A DNA stretch of 45,088 nucleotides from a virus: the IMG/VR virus record IMGVR_UViG_3300010211_000027, positions 1 through 45,088 of that record; one strand, written 5' to 3'. The position numbers were made by a program, and so were the translations under genes. Below, one piece after another: positions 15,648-23,653 of this stretch; within the stretch, counting starts at the first letter, position 1; each line of letters starts with the position of its first letter. The notes below the pieces were generated by a model. That model saw only the letters and a list, made by a program, of their open reading frames with translations, ran no database searches and had not been told where the DNA came from.

Positions 15648-15683
15648 TTCCGGCACCTGATTCCGGCACCTGATTCCGGCACC
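15638..15683 (+). repeat. Thirteen-base tandem repeat at a gene end
   Basis: CGGCACCTGATTC is repeated three times in tandem (15638, 15651, 15664) with a partial fourth unit. Each unit contains the TGA that ends the preceding gene, so the stop codon region has been multiplied. Confidence 0.8.
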
Positions 15684-15710
15684 CCCGGAAAAACCCGAAA
15701 AAAACATCGC

Positions 15711-15726
15711 TGCACCCAACCGGACA
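15711..15726 (+). promoter_or_regulatory. Late element copy 3
   Basis: An exact copy of the 16-base element. It lies 101 bases before the scaffold start, the longest leader of the six, and is preceded by an A-rich run. Confidence 0.75.
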
Positions 15727-15827
15727 TCGGTCACGGTCACCCCATCGTGCGCGCTCACGACACGAGCGCCGGGCCGCCGCCGACCGGGCGTTGCCGCACC
15801 CCAGCGACACGGGACGAGGACGTAATC

Positions 15828-16946
15828 ATGGGCGATGCCGACTACGCCAAGATGACCGAAACCGACCTTGACACCCTGGACGACGAGGCGCTCGACAAGA
15901 TCGAGGCCAGCCTATCGGACGAGGGTGATGGGGGGGCGGACGCCTCCGACGCCGAACTCCTGGACCTGGGAGACGACGACGGGGACATGTCGGTGACCAT
16001 TTCGGATGACGGCCAGGATCGCAACGACGGTCAGGGTCAAGCCGATGTGGTGGCGCAGCCGGAACCGGATACCCCGGACACCACGGGCGCATCGGAAAAG
16101 CCGACCAGTGAACCCGAGGCCGGGACCCCTTCCAAGCCGACCGACACCGACCGGGGCGACGGGATCATGATCCCCAAGGCCCGCTTCGACCAAGTCCGCC
16201 AAGCCTATCAGGACTTGCGCGCCGAAATCGACGCCTTGAAGGCGGATCGGGCCCAGACTCAGAAAGAGCCGGAGCCGCCACGACAAGACCCGGAACAGGC
16301 CATCGCGAGCCTGGAGCGCCTGCGGCGCCACGAAGCCGCCCGGGCCGACAGTGGCGAGATTTCGGTGGTCCAGTTCCTGGAACTGGACGGCAAGATCCGA
16401 GAGGCACAGGACCGCGCTCGCGCGGATCTTGCCGCCCAACGGGACGCCGAGGCTCAGGCCAATCGGCCGATCCAGGATGACAGTTTCGTGCAAATCGAAA
16501 CCGCCAAGCTGGATGCCGCGAACCCGTGGGTCCGCAATCTGGACGAGGCCGGTGTTCAGTTCCTGAGCGCCCGGGCCGGGGCGATCGCCCGGGCCCTCGC
16601 CGATCGCACCGGCCAGCCCCTGCCCCAAGGGCCCGCGCTAAATCTGCTCCTGCGACGCATCGCCGTCGATTACGCCATCAAGACCGGTTTTGCCCAACAA
16701 TTCGGCTTCCAACCTCCTGCCCCTCAGCAACAGCAACAGCAGCAGCCCAAGCCGGCGGCCTCTCCGGTCCGGGAGAAGGCGACGGTCCGCGCGCAGATGC
16801 CCCCCGATTTGACGTCTGTCGGTGGCCGCGAGGCCGAGAGTGACCTTGAGGCGCTGATGCAGCGCATCAACGGGACCTCCGAGGTCGCGCTGTCCGAAAT
16901 GCCAGACGAAGACCTGGCGGCCATCGAGAAGCGGTTGGGACTGTGA
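15828..16946 (+). CDS. Capsid scaffolding protein (putative)
   Basis: A 372-residue, strongly acidic protein with a disordered N-terminal half (many Asp, Glu, Gly and Pro up to about residue 110). A coiled-coil stretch follows (about 112-215, RFDQVRQAYQDLRAEIDALK), then a C-terminal part with a polyglutamine run (about 302-308). Composition and position directly before the capsid gene are typical of scaffolds. ATG 15828 follows GAGGA; an in-frame GTG at 15747 lacks a good ribosome site. A role in guiding capsid assembly is inferred. Confidence 0.75.
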   Translation: MGDADYAKMTETDLDTLDDEALDKIEASLSDEGDGGADASDAELLDLGDDDGDMSVTISDDGQDRNDGQGQADVVAQPEPDTPDTTGASEKPTSEPEAGTPSKPTDTDRGDGIMIPKARFDQVRQAYQDLRAEIDALKADRAQTQKEPEPPRQDPEQAIASLERLRRHEAARADSGEISVVQFLELDGKIREAQDRARADLAAQRDAEAQANRPIQDDSFVQIETAKLDAANPWVRNLDEAGVQFLSARAGAIARALADRTGQPLPQGPALNLLLRRIAVDYAIKTGFAQQFGFQPPAPQQQQQQQPKPAASPVREKATVRAQMPPDLTSVGGREAESDLEALMQRINGTSEVALSEMPDEDLAAIEKRLGL

Positions 16947-16979
16947 TGCAAACGGGGCGCCAAGACGGGAGCGGCAACC

Positions 16980-18086
16980 ATGGCTGCAACTGATTTCGGG
17001 TCCTTCTCCGGGATGAAAAAGAAGGTGTGGGCCGCCCGTGGCTGGAAGGCCGGGCGTGACCGTACCGTTCTGTTGGCGTCCGGACAGGGTCTGTTCGGCA
17101 CCGACGACAACAAGCCTCTGCACAACATCACCGAACTGACGGAGACCGAGCGCGGTCATCAGTGCGTGATGCACCTGATCAACGACCTGACCGGGGACGG
17201 CACGCCCGGTGACGATGAACTCGACGGCAACGAAGAGGCGATCGTCATTCAGGACACGGTCATCACCACCGATCTGCTGCGCCATGGCGTCCGCAATCAG
17301 GGCAAGATGAGCGAGCAGAAGACGGTGGTGCGCTTTCGCACCAGCGCGCGCGACAAACTGGGGTTCTGGTTGGCGAACAAGCTGCAGGAAATGTGTTTCC
17401 TGCACCTGGCCGGCCGTCCGCACACCCGGACGCTGCGCAACGGCCTCCGGGCCGCGCGGTCGAAGCTGTCCCGTCTTGCCTTCGCCGCCGACGTCAGGGC
17501 TCCGTCCGCCAATCGGACCATGATCGCCGGCGGGGTCGCCTCCCTGTCCGGCCTCAGCGCCTCTGACAAGATGGACTGGGACACGCTGGTGGGGGCCCAC
17601 ACCCTGGCGTCCCGAGCCAACCTGAAACCCATCATGTACCGGGGCAAGGAAACCTACCTGGCGTTCCTGGCACCGGAACAGCTTCGCGACCTGAAGAAGG
17701 ACGAAAAATACAACACCAATGTCGCGCAGGGTGCCCCACGCGGCGAGAAGAACCCGCTGTTCACCGGCGCGGCGGCCCACGTCGACGGCCTCATCCTCTA
17801 CAGCCACAACCAGGTCCCGACCAACTACGACGACACCACGGGTTGGGGGGCAGGCAACGACGTCGAGGGCGCTCAGGCCTTGTTTCTGGGGGCCCAGGCC
17901 CTGGGGGTCGCCACCATCGGCGACAGCCAGTGGGCCGAAGATAAACAGAAGGACTACGGCAACAAACCGGGCATCTCCATCGGCCGCAAGATCGGCCTGA
18001 AGAAGCCGGTCTTCGAGGATCCGGTCACCGAGACCGACGAGGATTTCTCGGTGGTCTCCATCTTCACCGCCGCCGCCAAGACCTGA
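16980..18086 (+). CDS. Major capsid protein, N4-gp56 family
   Basis: This 368-residue protein matches the N4-gp56/DUF4043 capsid family. The diagnostic pattern runs through residues 57-110, with CVMHLINDLTGDGTPGDDEL, then LDGNEEAIVIQDTVITTDLL, then GKMSEQKTVV. The length is usual for the family. It follows the scaffold and is followed by a hairpin and a decoration-like gene. It is notable that the capsid is N4-like whereas portal and tail genes are P22-like; such mosaics are known in temperate podoviruses. Confidence 0.9.
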   Translation: MAATDFGSFSGMKKKVWAARGWKAGRDRTVLLASGQGLFGTDDNKPLHNITELTETERGHQCVMHLINDLTGDGTPGDDELDGNEEAIVIQDTVITTDLLRHGVRNQGKMSEQKTVVRFRTSARDKLGFWLANKLQEMCFLHLAGRPHTRTLRNGLRAARSKLSRLAFAADVRAPSANRTMIAGGVASLSGLSASDKMDWDTLVGAHTLASRANLKPIMYRGKETYLAFLAPEQLRDLKKDEKYNTNVAQGAPRGEKNPLFTGAAAHVDGLILYSHNQVPTNYDDTTGWGAGNDVEGAQALFLGAQALGVATIGDSQWAEDKQKDYGNKPGISIGRKIGLKKPVFEDPVTETDEDFSVVSIFTAAAKT

Positions 18087-18105
18087 GCGCGTCCACATCG
18101 CTGAT

Positions 18106-18132
18106 GGCCGGGGTCCGTAAAAGCCCCCGGCC
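18106..18132 (+). other. Hairpin between capsid and decoration genes
   Basis: GGCCGGGG and CCCCGGCC pair with an eleven-base loop. There is no T-run, so it may be an mRNA-processing or stability structure and not a terminator. Confidence 0.4.
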
Positions 18133-18159
18133 GATCCGCCAGCAGAAGGAGGGCCGGTC

Positions 18160-18552
18160 ATGGCCGCCGTCGAAAGCTACAAGTCCAAATCCGAGCACCT
18201 GCCGCGCATCGTCCCCGGTGTCACCCCGGTGCTGTGGTTTGCCACGCTGGCCGCCGACGCCGCCGACAGCGGCGACACCATTGACTGTTTCGACCTGCCG
18301 GCCGGGGCCCGCATCCTGGATTGCGCCCTGAGCGTGGGCGCGACCCTCGGTGCGTCTTGCACCGCCACCCTGATGCTGGGGGAAACCGCCCTGACCGGGG
18401 CCACCTCGGCCGGCGGCGCCCATGTGGAGCGCATGACGGCGTTCCCGCCGCCGCGTGGCGATGACCCGCAGACGGTGCGGATCGCCATCGGCGGCGCCGA
18501 CATCGCGGCCTCCGCCGCCGTCGAGGTGATGGTCACCTACTGCATGCCGTGA
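18160..18552 (+). CDS. Small beta-rich capsid-associated protein (putative decoration)
   Basis: A 130-residue protein, mainly beta-strand in character and poor in charged residues (ADAADSGDTIDCFDLPAGAR, then CTATLMLGETALTGAT). It comes directly after the capsid gene with a strong ribosome site (AAGGAGGG). Size, fold character and position suit a decoration or head-fibre protein, but no family signature was recognised. A Rho-independent terminator follows, so capsid and this gene appear to form a highly expressed unit. Confidence 0.65.
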   Translation: MAAVESYKSKSEHLPRIVPGVTPVLWFATLAADAADSGDTIDCFDLPAGARILDCALSVGATLGASCTATLMLGETALTGATSAGGAHVERMTAFPPPRGDDPQTVRIAIGGADIAASAAVEVMVTYCMP

Positions 18553-18563
18553 TCCTCCCCCTG

Positions 18564-18602
18564 GGGCGGGGCGCCTCGAACGACGGCCCCGCCCGCCTTT
18601 TT
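18564..18602 (+). terminator. Rho-independent terminator
   Basis: GGGCGGGGC (18564-18572) pairs perfectly with GCCCCGCCC (18586-18594), followed by GCC and five T. It lies between the decoration-like gene and the gene at 18620 and should lower expression of downstream tail genes relative to the capsid. Confidence 0.8.
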
Positions 18603-18619
18603 CAAGGAGGCCGCCGGCC

Positions 18620-19222
18620 ATGTGGCAGGTCTACGATCTCTTCGCCCGATCCGGCCCGAGGGTGCATACCGCCAAGACGGCCGACGGCGCGCGCTACCGG
18701 TTCACCTTTCCCGATGTGATCACCCCGGTGAAGATGACCGAGGCCTGCGCCCGCGTGTTCATCGGCAACAGCGCCTTTCGCGTCGTCGCGCCCGATGGCC
18801 GCACCTGGGATGACCATTGGTCCGGCGAGGTGCCCCCCGAGACCCTGGCCGCCCTCGAAGCCGCTGCCCTGGCCGACGCCGCCGCCACCACTCCGGAACC
18901 AGCCGAGCCCGTCACCCTGCCGCCGGGCTATGCGATCGTCGCCGCCGACGAGATCGAGCGGTGGCCCTTGCTGCGGCTGGCCAACGCCATGGGCGGCGAG
19001 TTCGGGCGGAGTGCGACCAAGGACGACATGGTGGCCTTCCTGATCGCCGCCACCCATGCCGCGCCGGTGGATGCGGCCCAGGTCATCCGGGGCCTGAAGC
19101 CGATCCCCTTGCCCGGGGCGCCGACGGTTGAGGCCGCGCCCGCCCCCGGCGATGACGCCGACGACGAAACCGACGACACCGTGATCGAGGTCAGCGATGG
19201 CGACGACCCTGTCATCGGGTGA
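18620..19222 (+). CDS. Hypothetical head-completion-region protein
   Basis: A 200-residue protein with an alpha/beta N-terminus (residues 1-65, WQVYDLFARSGPRVHTAKTA), an alanine/proline linker, a helical middle (about 113-160) and an acidic tail. No family recognised. AAGGAGG precedes the ATG, and the gene end overlaps the next start by 26 bases. Position between capsid and gp4-like adaptor suggests a head-completion role; not proven. Confidence 0.7.
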   Translation: MWQVYDLFARSGPRVHTAKTADGARYRFTFPDVITPVKMTEACARVFIGNSAFRVVAPDGRTWDDHWSGEVPPETLAALEAAALADAAATTPEPAEPVTLPPGYAIVAADEIERWPLLRLANAMGGEFGRSATKDDMVAFLIAATHAAPVDAAQVIRGLKPIPLPGAPTVEAAPAPGDDADDETDDTVIEVSDGDDPVIG

Positions 19223-19895
19223 CATCGTCACCCTCGCCTTGCGGCAGATCGGCCGATTGTCGCCGATCGATACCGGCGCCGACCCCGCCGAACACCGGAT
19301 CGGCCTGCAGGTCCTGGACCTGATCCTCGCCGATATCGCCGCCACGGAGACCTGGTACACGGCCACGCCGGTCGAACAGTCCATCGCGCTGGTGGCGGGC
19401 CAGCGGGATTATGCCCTCGTCAACCTGATCTCACCGCCGTTCCTGGTGGTCACCCGGGCGCGGTACCGGGCCGCCGATGCCACATGTGAGTCCGAGGTCA
19501 CGTTGATCCCCCGAACCGCGTGGGATGCCCTGACGGACAAGCAGGCCACCGGAACGCCTTCGGTCGCGCACATCCTGGACGACGCCACGCAAACGCTGCG
19601 GCTGCACCCGACGCCCGGGGTCGCCGGGTCCCTGCTCCTGACCGGTCAACAGCACAGCCAGTCCGTGGCCGACAGCCCCGACGGCAGCGCCGCGCATGGC
19701 CTGCCCAATGGATGGCAGACCTATCTGGTCAAACGCCTGGCCGCCGATCTGGGCTCCGGCCCGATCTTGGCGATGGCCATGGGCGAGACCGACCGTCTGC
19801 GCGGCGAGGCCGCCCAGCTCCGCGTGACCCTCGCCGCGCGCAGTGGCCGCCAGCACCTCACGCGGCCCCTGGTCACCCGGCCCTGGGGGATGTGA
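19197..19895 (+). CDS. Head-to-tail adaptor, P22 gp4-like
   Basis: A 232-residue protein. The N-terminus (LSSGDIVTLALRQIGRLSPI) and the middle (LQVLDLILADIAATETWYTA) follow the pattern of the P22 gp4-type adaptor, which binds under the portal and closes the head. The start lies within the end of the previous gene. It is followed directly by fibre genes and later by a gp10-like protein, as expected for a P22-type tail machine. Confidence 0.75.
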   Translation: MATTLSSGDIVTLALRQIGRLSPIDTGADPAEHRIGLQVLDLILADIAATETWYTATPVEQSIALVAGQRDYALVNLISPPFLVVTRARYRAADATCESEVTLIPRTAWDALTDKQATGTPSVAHILDDATQTLRLHPTPGVAGSLLLTGQQHSQSVADSPDGSAAHGLPNGWQTYLVKRLAADLGSGPILAMAMGETDRLRGEAAQLRVTLAARSGRQHLTRPLVTRPWGM

Positions 19896-19896
19896 C

Positions 19897-21201
19897 ATGA
19901 CTCAACGCGCCCCACTCCGCATGTTCGCCCTGGCCAACCCGGCCTATCGGGATGCCACGGTCAGTTTTTTTGCCGTCGATCCCGAAACCGGCACGCGCCT
20001 CGACACCCTGGTAACGCTATACGACGGACTGATTGGGACAGGGACGCTGCCCAATCCGCACACCATGGACAGCACCGGGAAAATGGCGATCCCGGCCTAT
20101 ATCGAGGAAGCGACCGCCCCGGTGGTGACGACGTCGGCGGCCGGGTCGCACACCCTCGGGGTCGTCCCCGCATACGGGCTGTGGAAGGACGATTGGGGGC
20201 CCGGGGCGCGGTTCTTCCTGGGCGATCGTGTGCGGGACGGCGCCGCCGGAGCGGCCACGAAGAACACGTACATCTGCCTCGCCCCGCACCTGTCCAGGGA
20301 CTGGGCGGCCGATCTCGCCGCCGGATACTGGGGCCTTGAGAATGACGTCGCCACGGCGATCACCGACATCGCGGCGCAGATCTCCTTTCCGGACGGCCTG
20401 AACCTCGGCGCCATTCTGCAATGGAACGGCACCGTCTGGACGAGCGTCACCGATCTGGTGTTGCCGGGCAACCTCACGGTCACCAGCAACCTCACGGTCA
20501 CCAGCAACCTGACCGTCTCAGGCAACCTGAACGTCGACGGCGCCGTCGTAGCGACGTTCAACGTCGAGAACAACGTCATCACCGTCAACGATGGCGAACA
20601 GGGCGACGGCGTCACCGCCGGAACCGCCGGCATCCGCGTGAACCGGGGGACGGCGGAACCGTACCGGTTCTTCTTCCGGGAAAGCGACGACGTATTCGCG
20701 ATCGGTGAGGCCGGCGACGAACAGGCCGTCGCCACCCGCGAGGATAGCCCCACGCGGGGCGGGATCGGATATTGGAATGTGGGGACGCGGCGCTTCGAGA
20801 CGTCGGCGGCTCTGACCTTTGCCGACGCGGTCCTGTCCCTGCCATCTCGTGTCCACTACACCCAGGCCAGCTACACCGAGACCGATCACGGCGAGGCCGG
20901 GGCCGCCGTCACGCTGGCCCTGACCGAGGGCGAGGTGCAGCACCTGACCCTGACCGCCGATACCGTCATCACCCTGCCGGACCCGCCCGCCGGACGGGGG
21001 TATACGGTGACGCTCCATCTGATCCAGGACGCCACGGGCGGGCGAACCCCGACCCTCCAGGATACCGGCGGCACGGCGGCGCGCTGGCCCGACGACAGCC
21101 CGCCCCCCTGGCAAACCACCGCCGGCGCCCGGGACGTGGTGGTGCTGATGCACGGCGCCGCCGGCCTGCTGGCCGCCCAGTTCGGCGGGTGGGCGCCATG
21201 A
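19897..21201 (+). CDS. Tail fibre protein
   Basis: A 434-residue fibre-type protein. The N-terminal part has an attachment-type pattern (ANPAYRDATVSFFAVDPETG, then TLYDGLIGTGTLPNP). The middle contains short beta repeats (NLTVTSNLTVTSNLTVSGNL, residues about 190-209) that suggest a trimeric shaft. The rest is beta-rich. ATG 19897 follows GGGGGA and the preceding stop. An in-frame ATG at 19843 lies inside the previous gene and is less likely. It is expected to serve in host recognition or as a fibre base. Confidence 0.75.
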   Translation: MTQRAPLRMFALANPAYRDATVSFFAVDPETGTRLDTLVTLYDGLIGTGTLPNPHTMDSTGKMAIPAYIEEATAPVVTTSAAGSHTLGVVPAYGLWKDDWGPGARFFLGDRVRDGAAGAATKNTYICLAPHLSRDWAADLAAGYWGLENDVATAITDIAAQISFPDGLNLGAILQWNGTVWTSVTDLVLPGNLTVTSNLTVTSNLTVSGNLNVDGAVVATFNVENNVITVNDGEQGDGVTAGTAGIRVNRGTAEPYRFFFRESDDVFAIGEAGDEQAVATREDSPTRGGIGYWNVGTRRFETSAALTFADAVLSLPSRVHYTQASYTETDHGEAGAAVTLALTEGEVQHLTLTADTVITLPDPPAGRGYTVTLHLIQDATGGRTPTLQDTGGTAARWPDDSPPPWQTTAGARDVVVLMHGAAGLLAAQFGGWAP

Positions 21202-21713
21202 TCGGCGGCGGGGCGGCGAGGATGGCGGCGAGGATGGCGGCGGCGACGGGAGGACGCTGGGTGCCATGGGCGAACCCCATCATGACGGGGACAAGCTCCC
21301 CGGCACCGTATGTCGCCACGTCTAAAAGCGCCTATGTCAACTCCCCGCCCTACAGGGGTTGGATCGCCTTCAACGGTGACGTGGCCGATCGCGTGATCAG
21401 CGCGCGCGGGGACGTCACCGACTGGTGGGTCGCCCTGGATACCGGCGGCGTCGTCCGCGTGACGGCGGCGACCGTGGTGACGTCGGCGTATCACTGGGCG
21501 CGCCTCGTACGCTTGGAGTGCTCGAACGACGGCACCACCTGGGCGACGGCCAGCAACGAGGTCGAATTGCCGAACAGAGCAAGCGAAAGCGTCCCCCTGA
21601 GGAGGCTTAGCGGCGTCGCCGCCCGGCATTGGCGTTTACTCTGCCTGACCTCCTACGGCACGGACTACTGTGAGATCGCCGAGCTGTCCCTGTCGGGGTT
21701 CCGGCGCGCCTGA
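21198..21713 (+). CDS. Discoidin-like (F5/8 type C-like) carbohydrate-binding protein
   Basis: A 171-residue protein whose core (about 40-168) has the pattern WVALDTGGVVRVTAATVVTS, then VRLECSNDGTTWATAS and a final WRLLCLTSYGTDYCEIAELS. This resembles galactose-binding-like jelly-roll domains. The ATG overlaps the fibre stop (ATGA). It sits between two receptor-binding type genes, so it may be an extra adhesion module bound to the tail. No signal peptide. Confidence 0.65.
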   Translation: MIGGGAARMAARMAAATGGRWVPWANPIMTGTSSPAPYVATSKSAYVNSPPYRGWIAFNGDVADRVISARGDVTDWWVALDTGGVVRVTAATVVTSAYHWARLVRLECSNDGTTWATASNEVELPNRASESVPLRRLSGVAARHWRLLCLTSYGTDYCEIAELSLSGFRRA

Positions 21714-21716
21714 TCA

Positions 21717-21740
21717 CCCCCACCGGCCGACCGGCGGGGG
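21717..21740 (+). other. Hairpin before the tailspike gene
   Basis: CCCCCACCGG and CCGGCGGGGG pair with one mismatch and loop CCGA. No T-run follows, so termination is doubtful. Confidence 0.35.
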
Positions 21741-21779
21741 CCGGGGCGCGGACACGCCCCGAACCGGGAGAAACCATGG

Positions 21780-23648
21780 ATGGCCCAGTTGATCGAAGAG
21801 TTCACCGTCTGGCAGCCTGGATACGCGGGCGCGACGGTGGTCATCCATGAGGCGGGCACGACCACGCTGGCCGATGTGTACACCGACGAGGGCCTGACCC
21901 AGCCGGCCGATAACCCGCAACGCTTGAACAGCGCGACGGTGGGCGGGGTCGCCTGCGGGCGGTTCGCCGAGCCCCTCTACACCCCGGACAGCTACACCCT
22001 CTCCATTAACGGTGTGGAGGGGCTCGGGATCCGTCGCGCCCCCCTGATTGCCCTGAGCGGTGAGGACGCGTCCTCGGCCCTGGTCACCACCGCCAGCGGC
22101 ACGCGGGCGCGCACCCTGGCCGCCCGGGCGGACGATGAGATCCGCGTGGTGGATTTCGGTGACCTGGGGGTGTCCGCTGCCCAGAACACGGCCGCCATCA
22201 CCGCAGCCATAGGGGCCGCCGCCGCGCGAGGCGGGGGGCGCGTGCACATGCCGGCGGGGTCCTTCACCATCACGACCCTGTCCATTCCCGGGTCCGTGCT
22301 ATTGGTCGGGGCCGGCCGATCGGCGACGGCGCTGGTCAGCCAGCAGGCCGAGGACGTCGTTACCATCACCGGCGACGAGGGCGGGCTCGCCTGCCTGACC
22401 CTGGACGGCGTCAATCTGGTGGACGGGTCCGTGGGACTGGCATCCGTCGGCCTGACCCGCGTGCTGCTGATCGACGTCGCCATCCGCCGGTTCGACATCG
22501 CCATGCGCCACCACGGCGGCACCGACCACAAGTATCAGGATCTGTTCGTGAACAGCGCCGGCACCGGCCCGCGCGCTTTGGGCACCACGGACGACGACGG
22601 CGGGGCCTTCACCGGGCTGCGCTGGACCGGGGGCGCGATCGAGAACACAACCCTCGGCCCCACGCTGGAACTGGCCACCGACGACGCCCAGGTGAGCCAG
22701 AACGTGCTGACCGACGTCGCATTCCTCAACAACGTCGGCACCTCCGGCGTGCGGCTGACCGGCACTCGGTTCACCACCCTCCAGGACTGTACCTGGGAGG
22801 GCAACGACACCGACATCGAAGTCACGGACGGCACCCATCCCGATCTGGCCGAGCGTCACACGATCGGCCTCCGCGTCATCGGGGGCCGCATCCTGGACGG
22901 CGACATCACGCTCGGCGGACGCTGTCAGGATGTGGTGTTCGACGGGGTCGAACTGGCCGCCTGCAACTTCGAAATGTCGGCGCCCGAGAACCAGGTCCTT
23001 TTGAAAAACTGCCTGGAGGTCGCCGCCACCGTATCGGGCTCGGAAACCCGCAAGCTGGCGCGGGTCTCCGACATCAATCGGGGGGCCGTCGTCGGCCTGA
23101 CCACCGACGGTACAACGGAAGTCGCGTTCTCCTACACGCTGCAGCCCGGCGAGGTGATTTTGCTGGAGGTGCGCGCCACGGCGGAGCAGATCAACAACCC
23201 CAAGGACCACGCGGTCTATCACCTGGAGCAGGCCGTCCGCCGGCCGGGCTCCACCCTGGCCTATGACACCATGACCGCCGCGTTCACCGTCGGTACCACG
23301 ATCCAGGGCGCCGACAGCGGGGCAACGGCCCTGATCGTCGCCGACGACAATAGCGAGACCACGGGCACCCTGACGCTCTACGACGTCGAAGGGACGTTTC
23401 TCGACAACGAGACCATCACCGAAGCCGGCGACGACTACACCGGATCGGCCACGGTCAACGGCACCATCACGGACGCGGACGCCGCGCTGCTGGGCAGCCC
23501 CGTGACCCACATGACCGTGGAGACGATCACCGGCTGGGCCTGTGCCATCGCCGTCAGCGCGCACGAGGCCCGCGTGACCGTCACCGGGGCGGAGGATGAT
23601 ACCGTTCAGTGGCAGGTGGCCACCCAGGTCACGGTTTTTGGGGGCTGA
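21780..23648 (+). CDS. Tailspike with beta-helix (pectate-lyase-like) domain
   Basis: A 622-residue protein. The N-terminus (about 1-85) resembles the fibre attachment part, with EFTVWQPGYAGATVVIHEAG and VYTDEGLTQPADNPQRLNSA. The beta-helix starts with the typical entry DFGDLGVSAAQNTAAITAAI (about 123-142) and continues to about residue 420. The C-terminus is beta-sandwich-like with Asp/Thr-rich repeats. Such spikes bind and often cleave host surface polysaccharide; the active site cannot be named from sequence alone. GGGAG lies nine bases before ATG 21780. Confidence 0.8.
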   Translation: MAQLIEEFTVWQPGYAGATVVIHEAGTTTLADVYTDEGLTQPADNPQRLNSATVGGVACGRFAEPLYTPDSYTLSINGVEGLGIRRAPLIALSGEDASSALVTTASGTRARTLAARADDEIRVVDFGDLGVSAAQNTAAITAAIGAAAARGGGRVHMPAGSFTITTLSIPGSVLLVGAGRSATALVSQQAEDVVTITGDEGGLACLTLDGVNLVDGSVGLASVGLTRVLLIDVAIRRFDIAMRHHGGTDHKYQDLFVNSAGTGPRALGTTDDDGGAFTGLRWTGGAIENTTLGPTLELATDDAQVSQNVLTDVAFLNNVGTSGVRLTGTRFTTLQDCTWEGNDTDIEVTDGTHPDLAERHTIGLRVIGGRILDGDITLGGRCQDVVFDGVELAACNFEMSAPENQVLLKNCLEVAATVSGSETRKLARVSDINRGAVVGLTTDGTTEVAFSYTLQPGEVILLEVRATAEQINNPKDHAVYHLEQAVRRPGSTLAYDTMTAAFTVGTTIQGADSGATALIVADDNSETTGTLTLYDVEGTFLDNETITEAGDDYTGSATVNGTITDADAALLGSPVTHMTVETITGWACAIAVSAHEARVTVTGAEDDTVQWQVATQVTVFGG

Positions 23649-23653
23649 CGGCC

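Noticed and set aside
13626-15758. Minus-strand frame of 710 codons over portal and next gene
   Set aside because: It lies antisense to the well-supported portal gene, spans gene borders, and has GC-driven composition without any family pattern.
16638-18161. Minus-strand frame of 507 codons over scaffold and capsid
   Set aside because: Antisense shadow of the capsid gene; long frames on both strands are common in GC-rich DNA.
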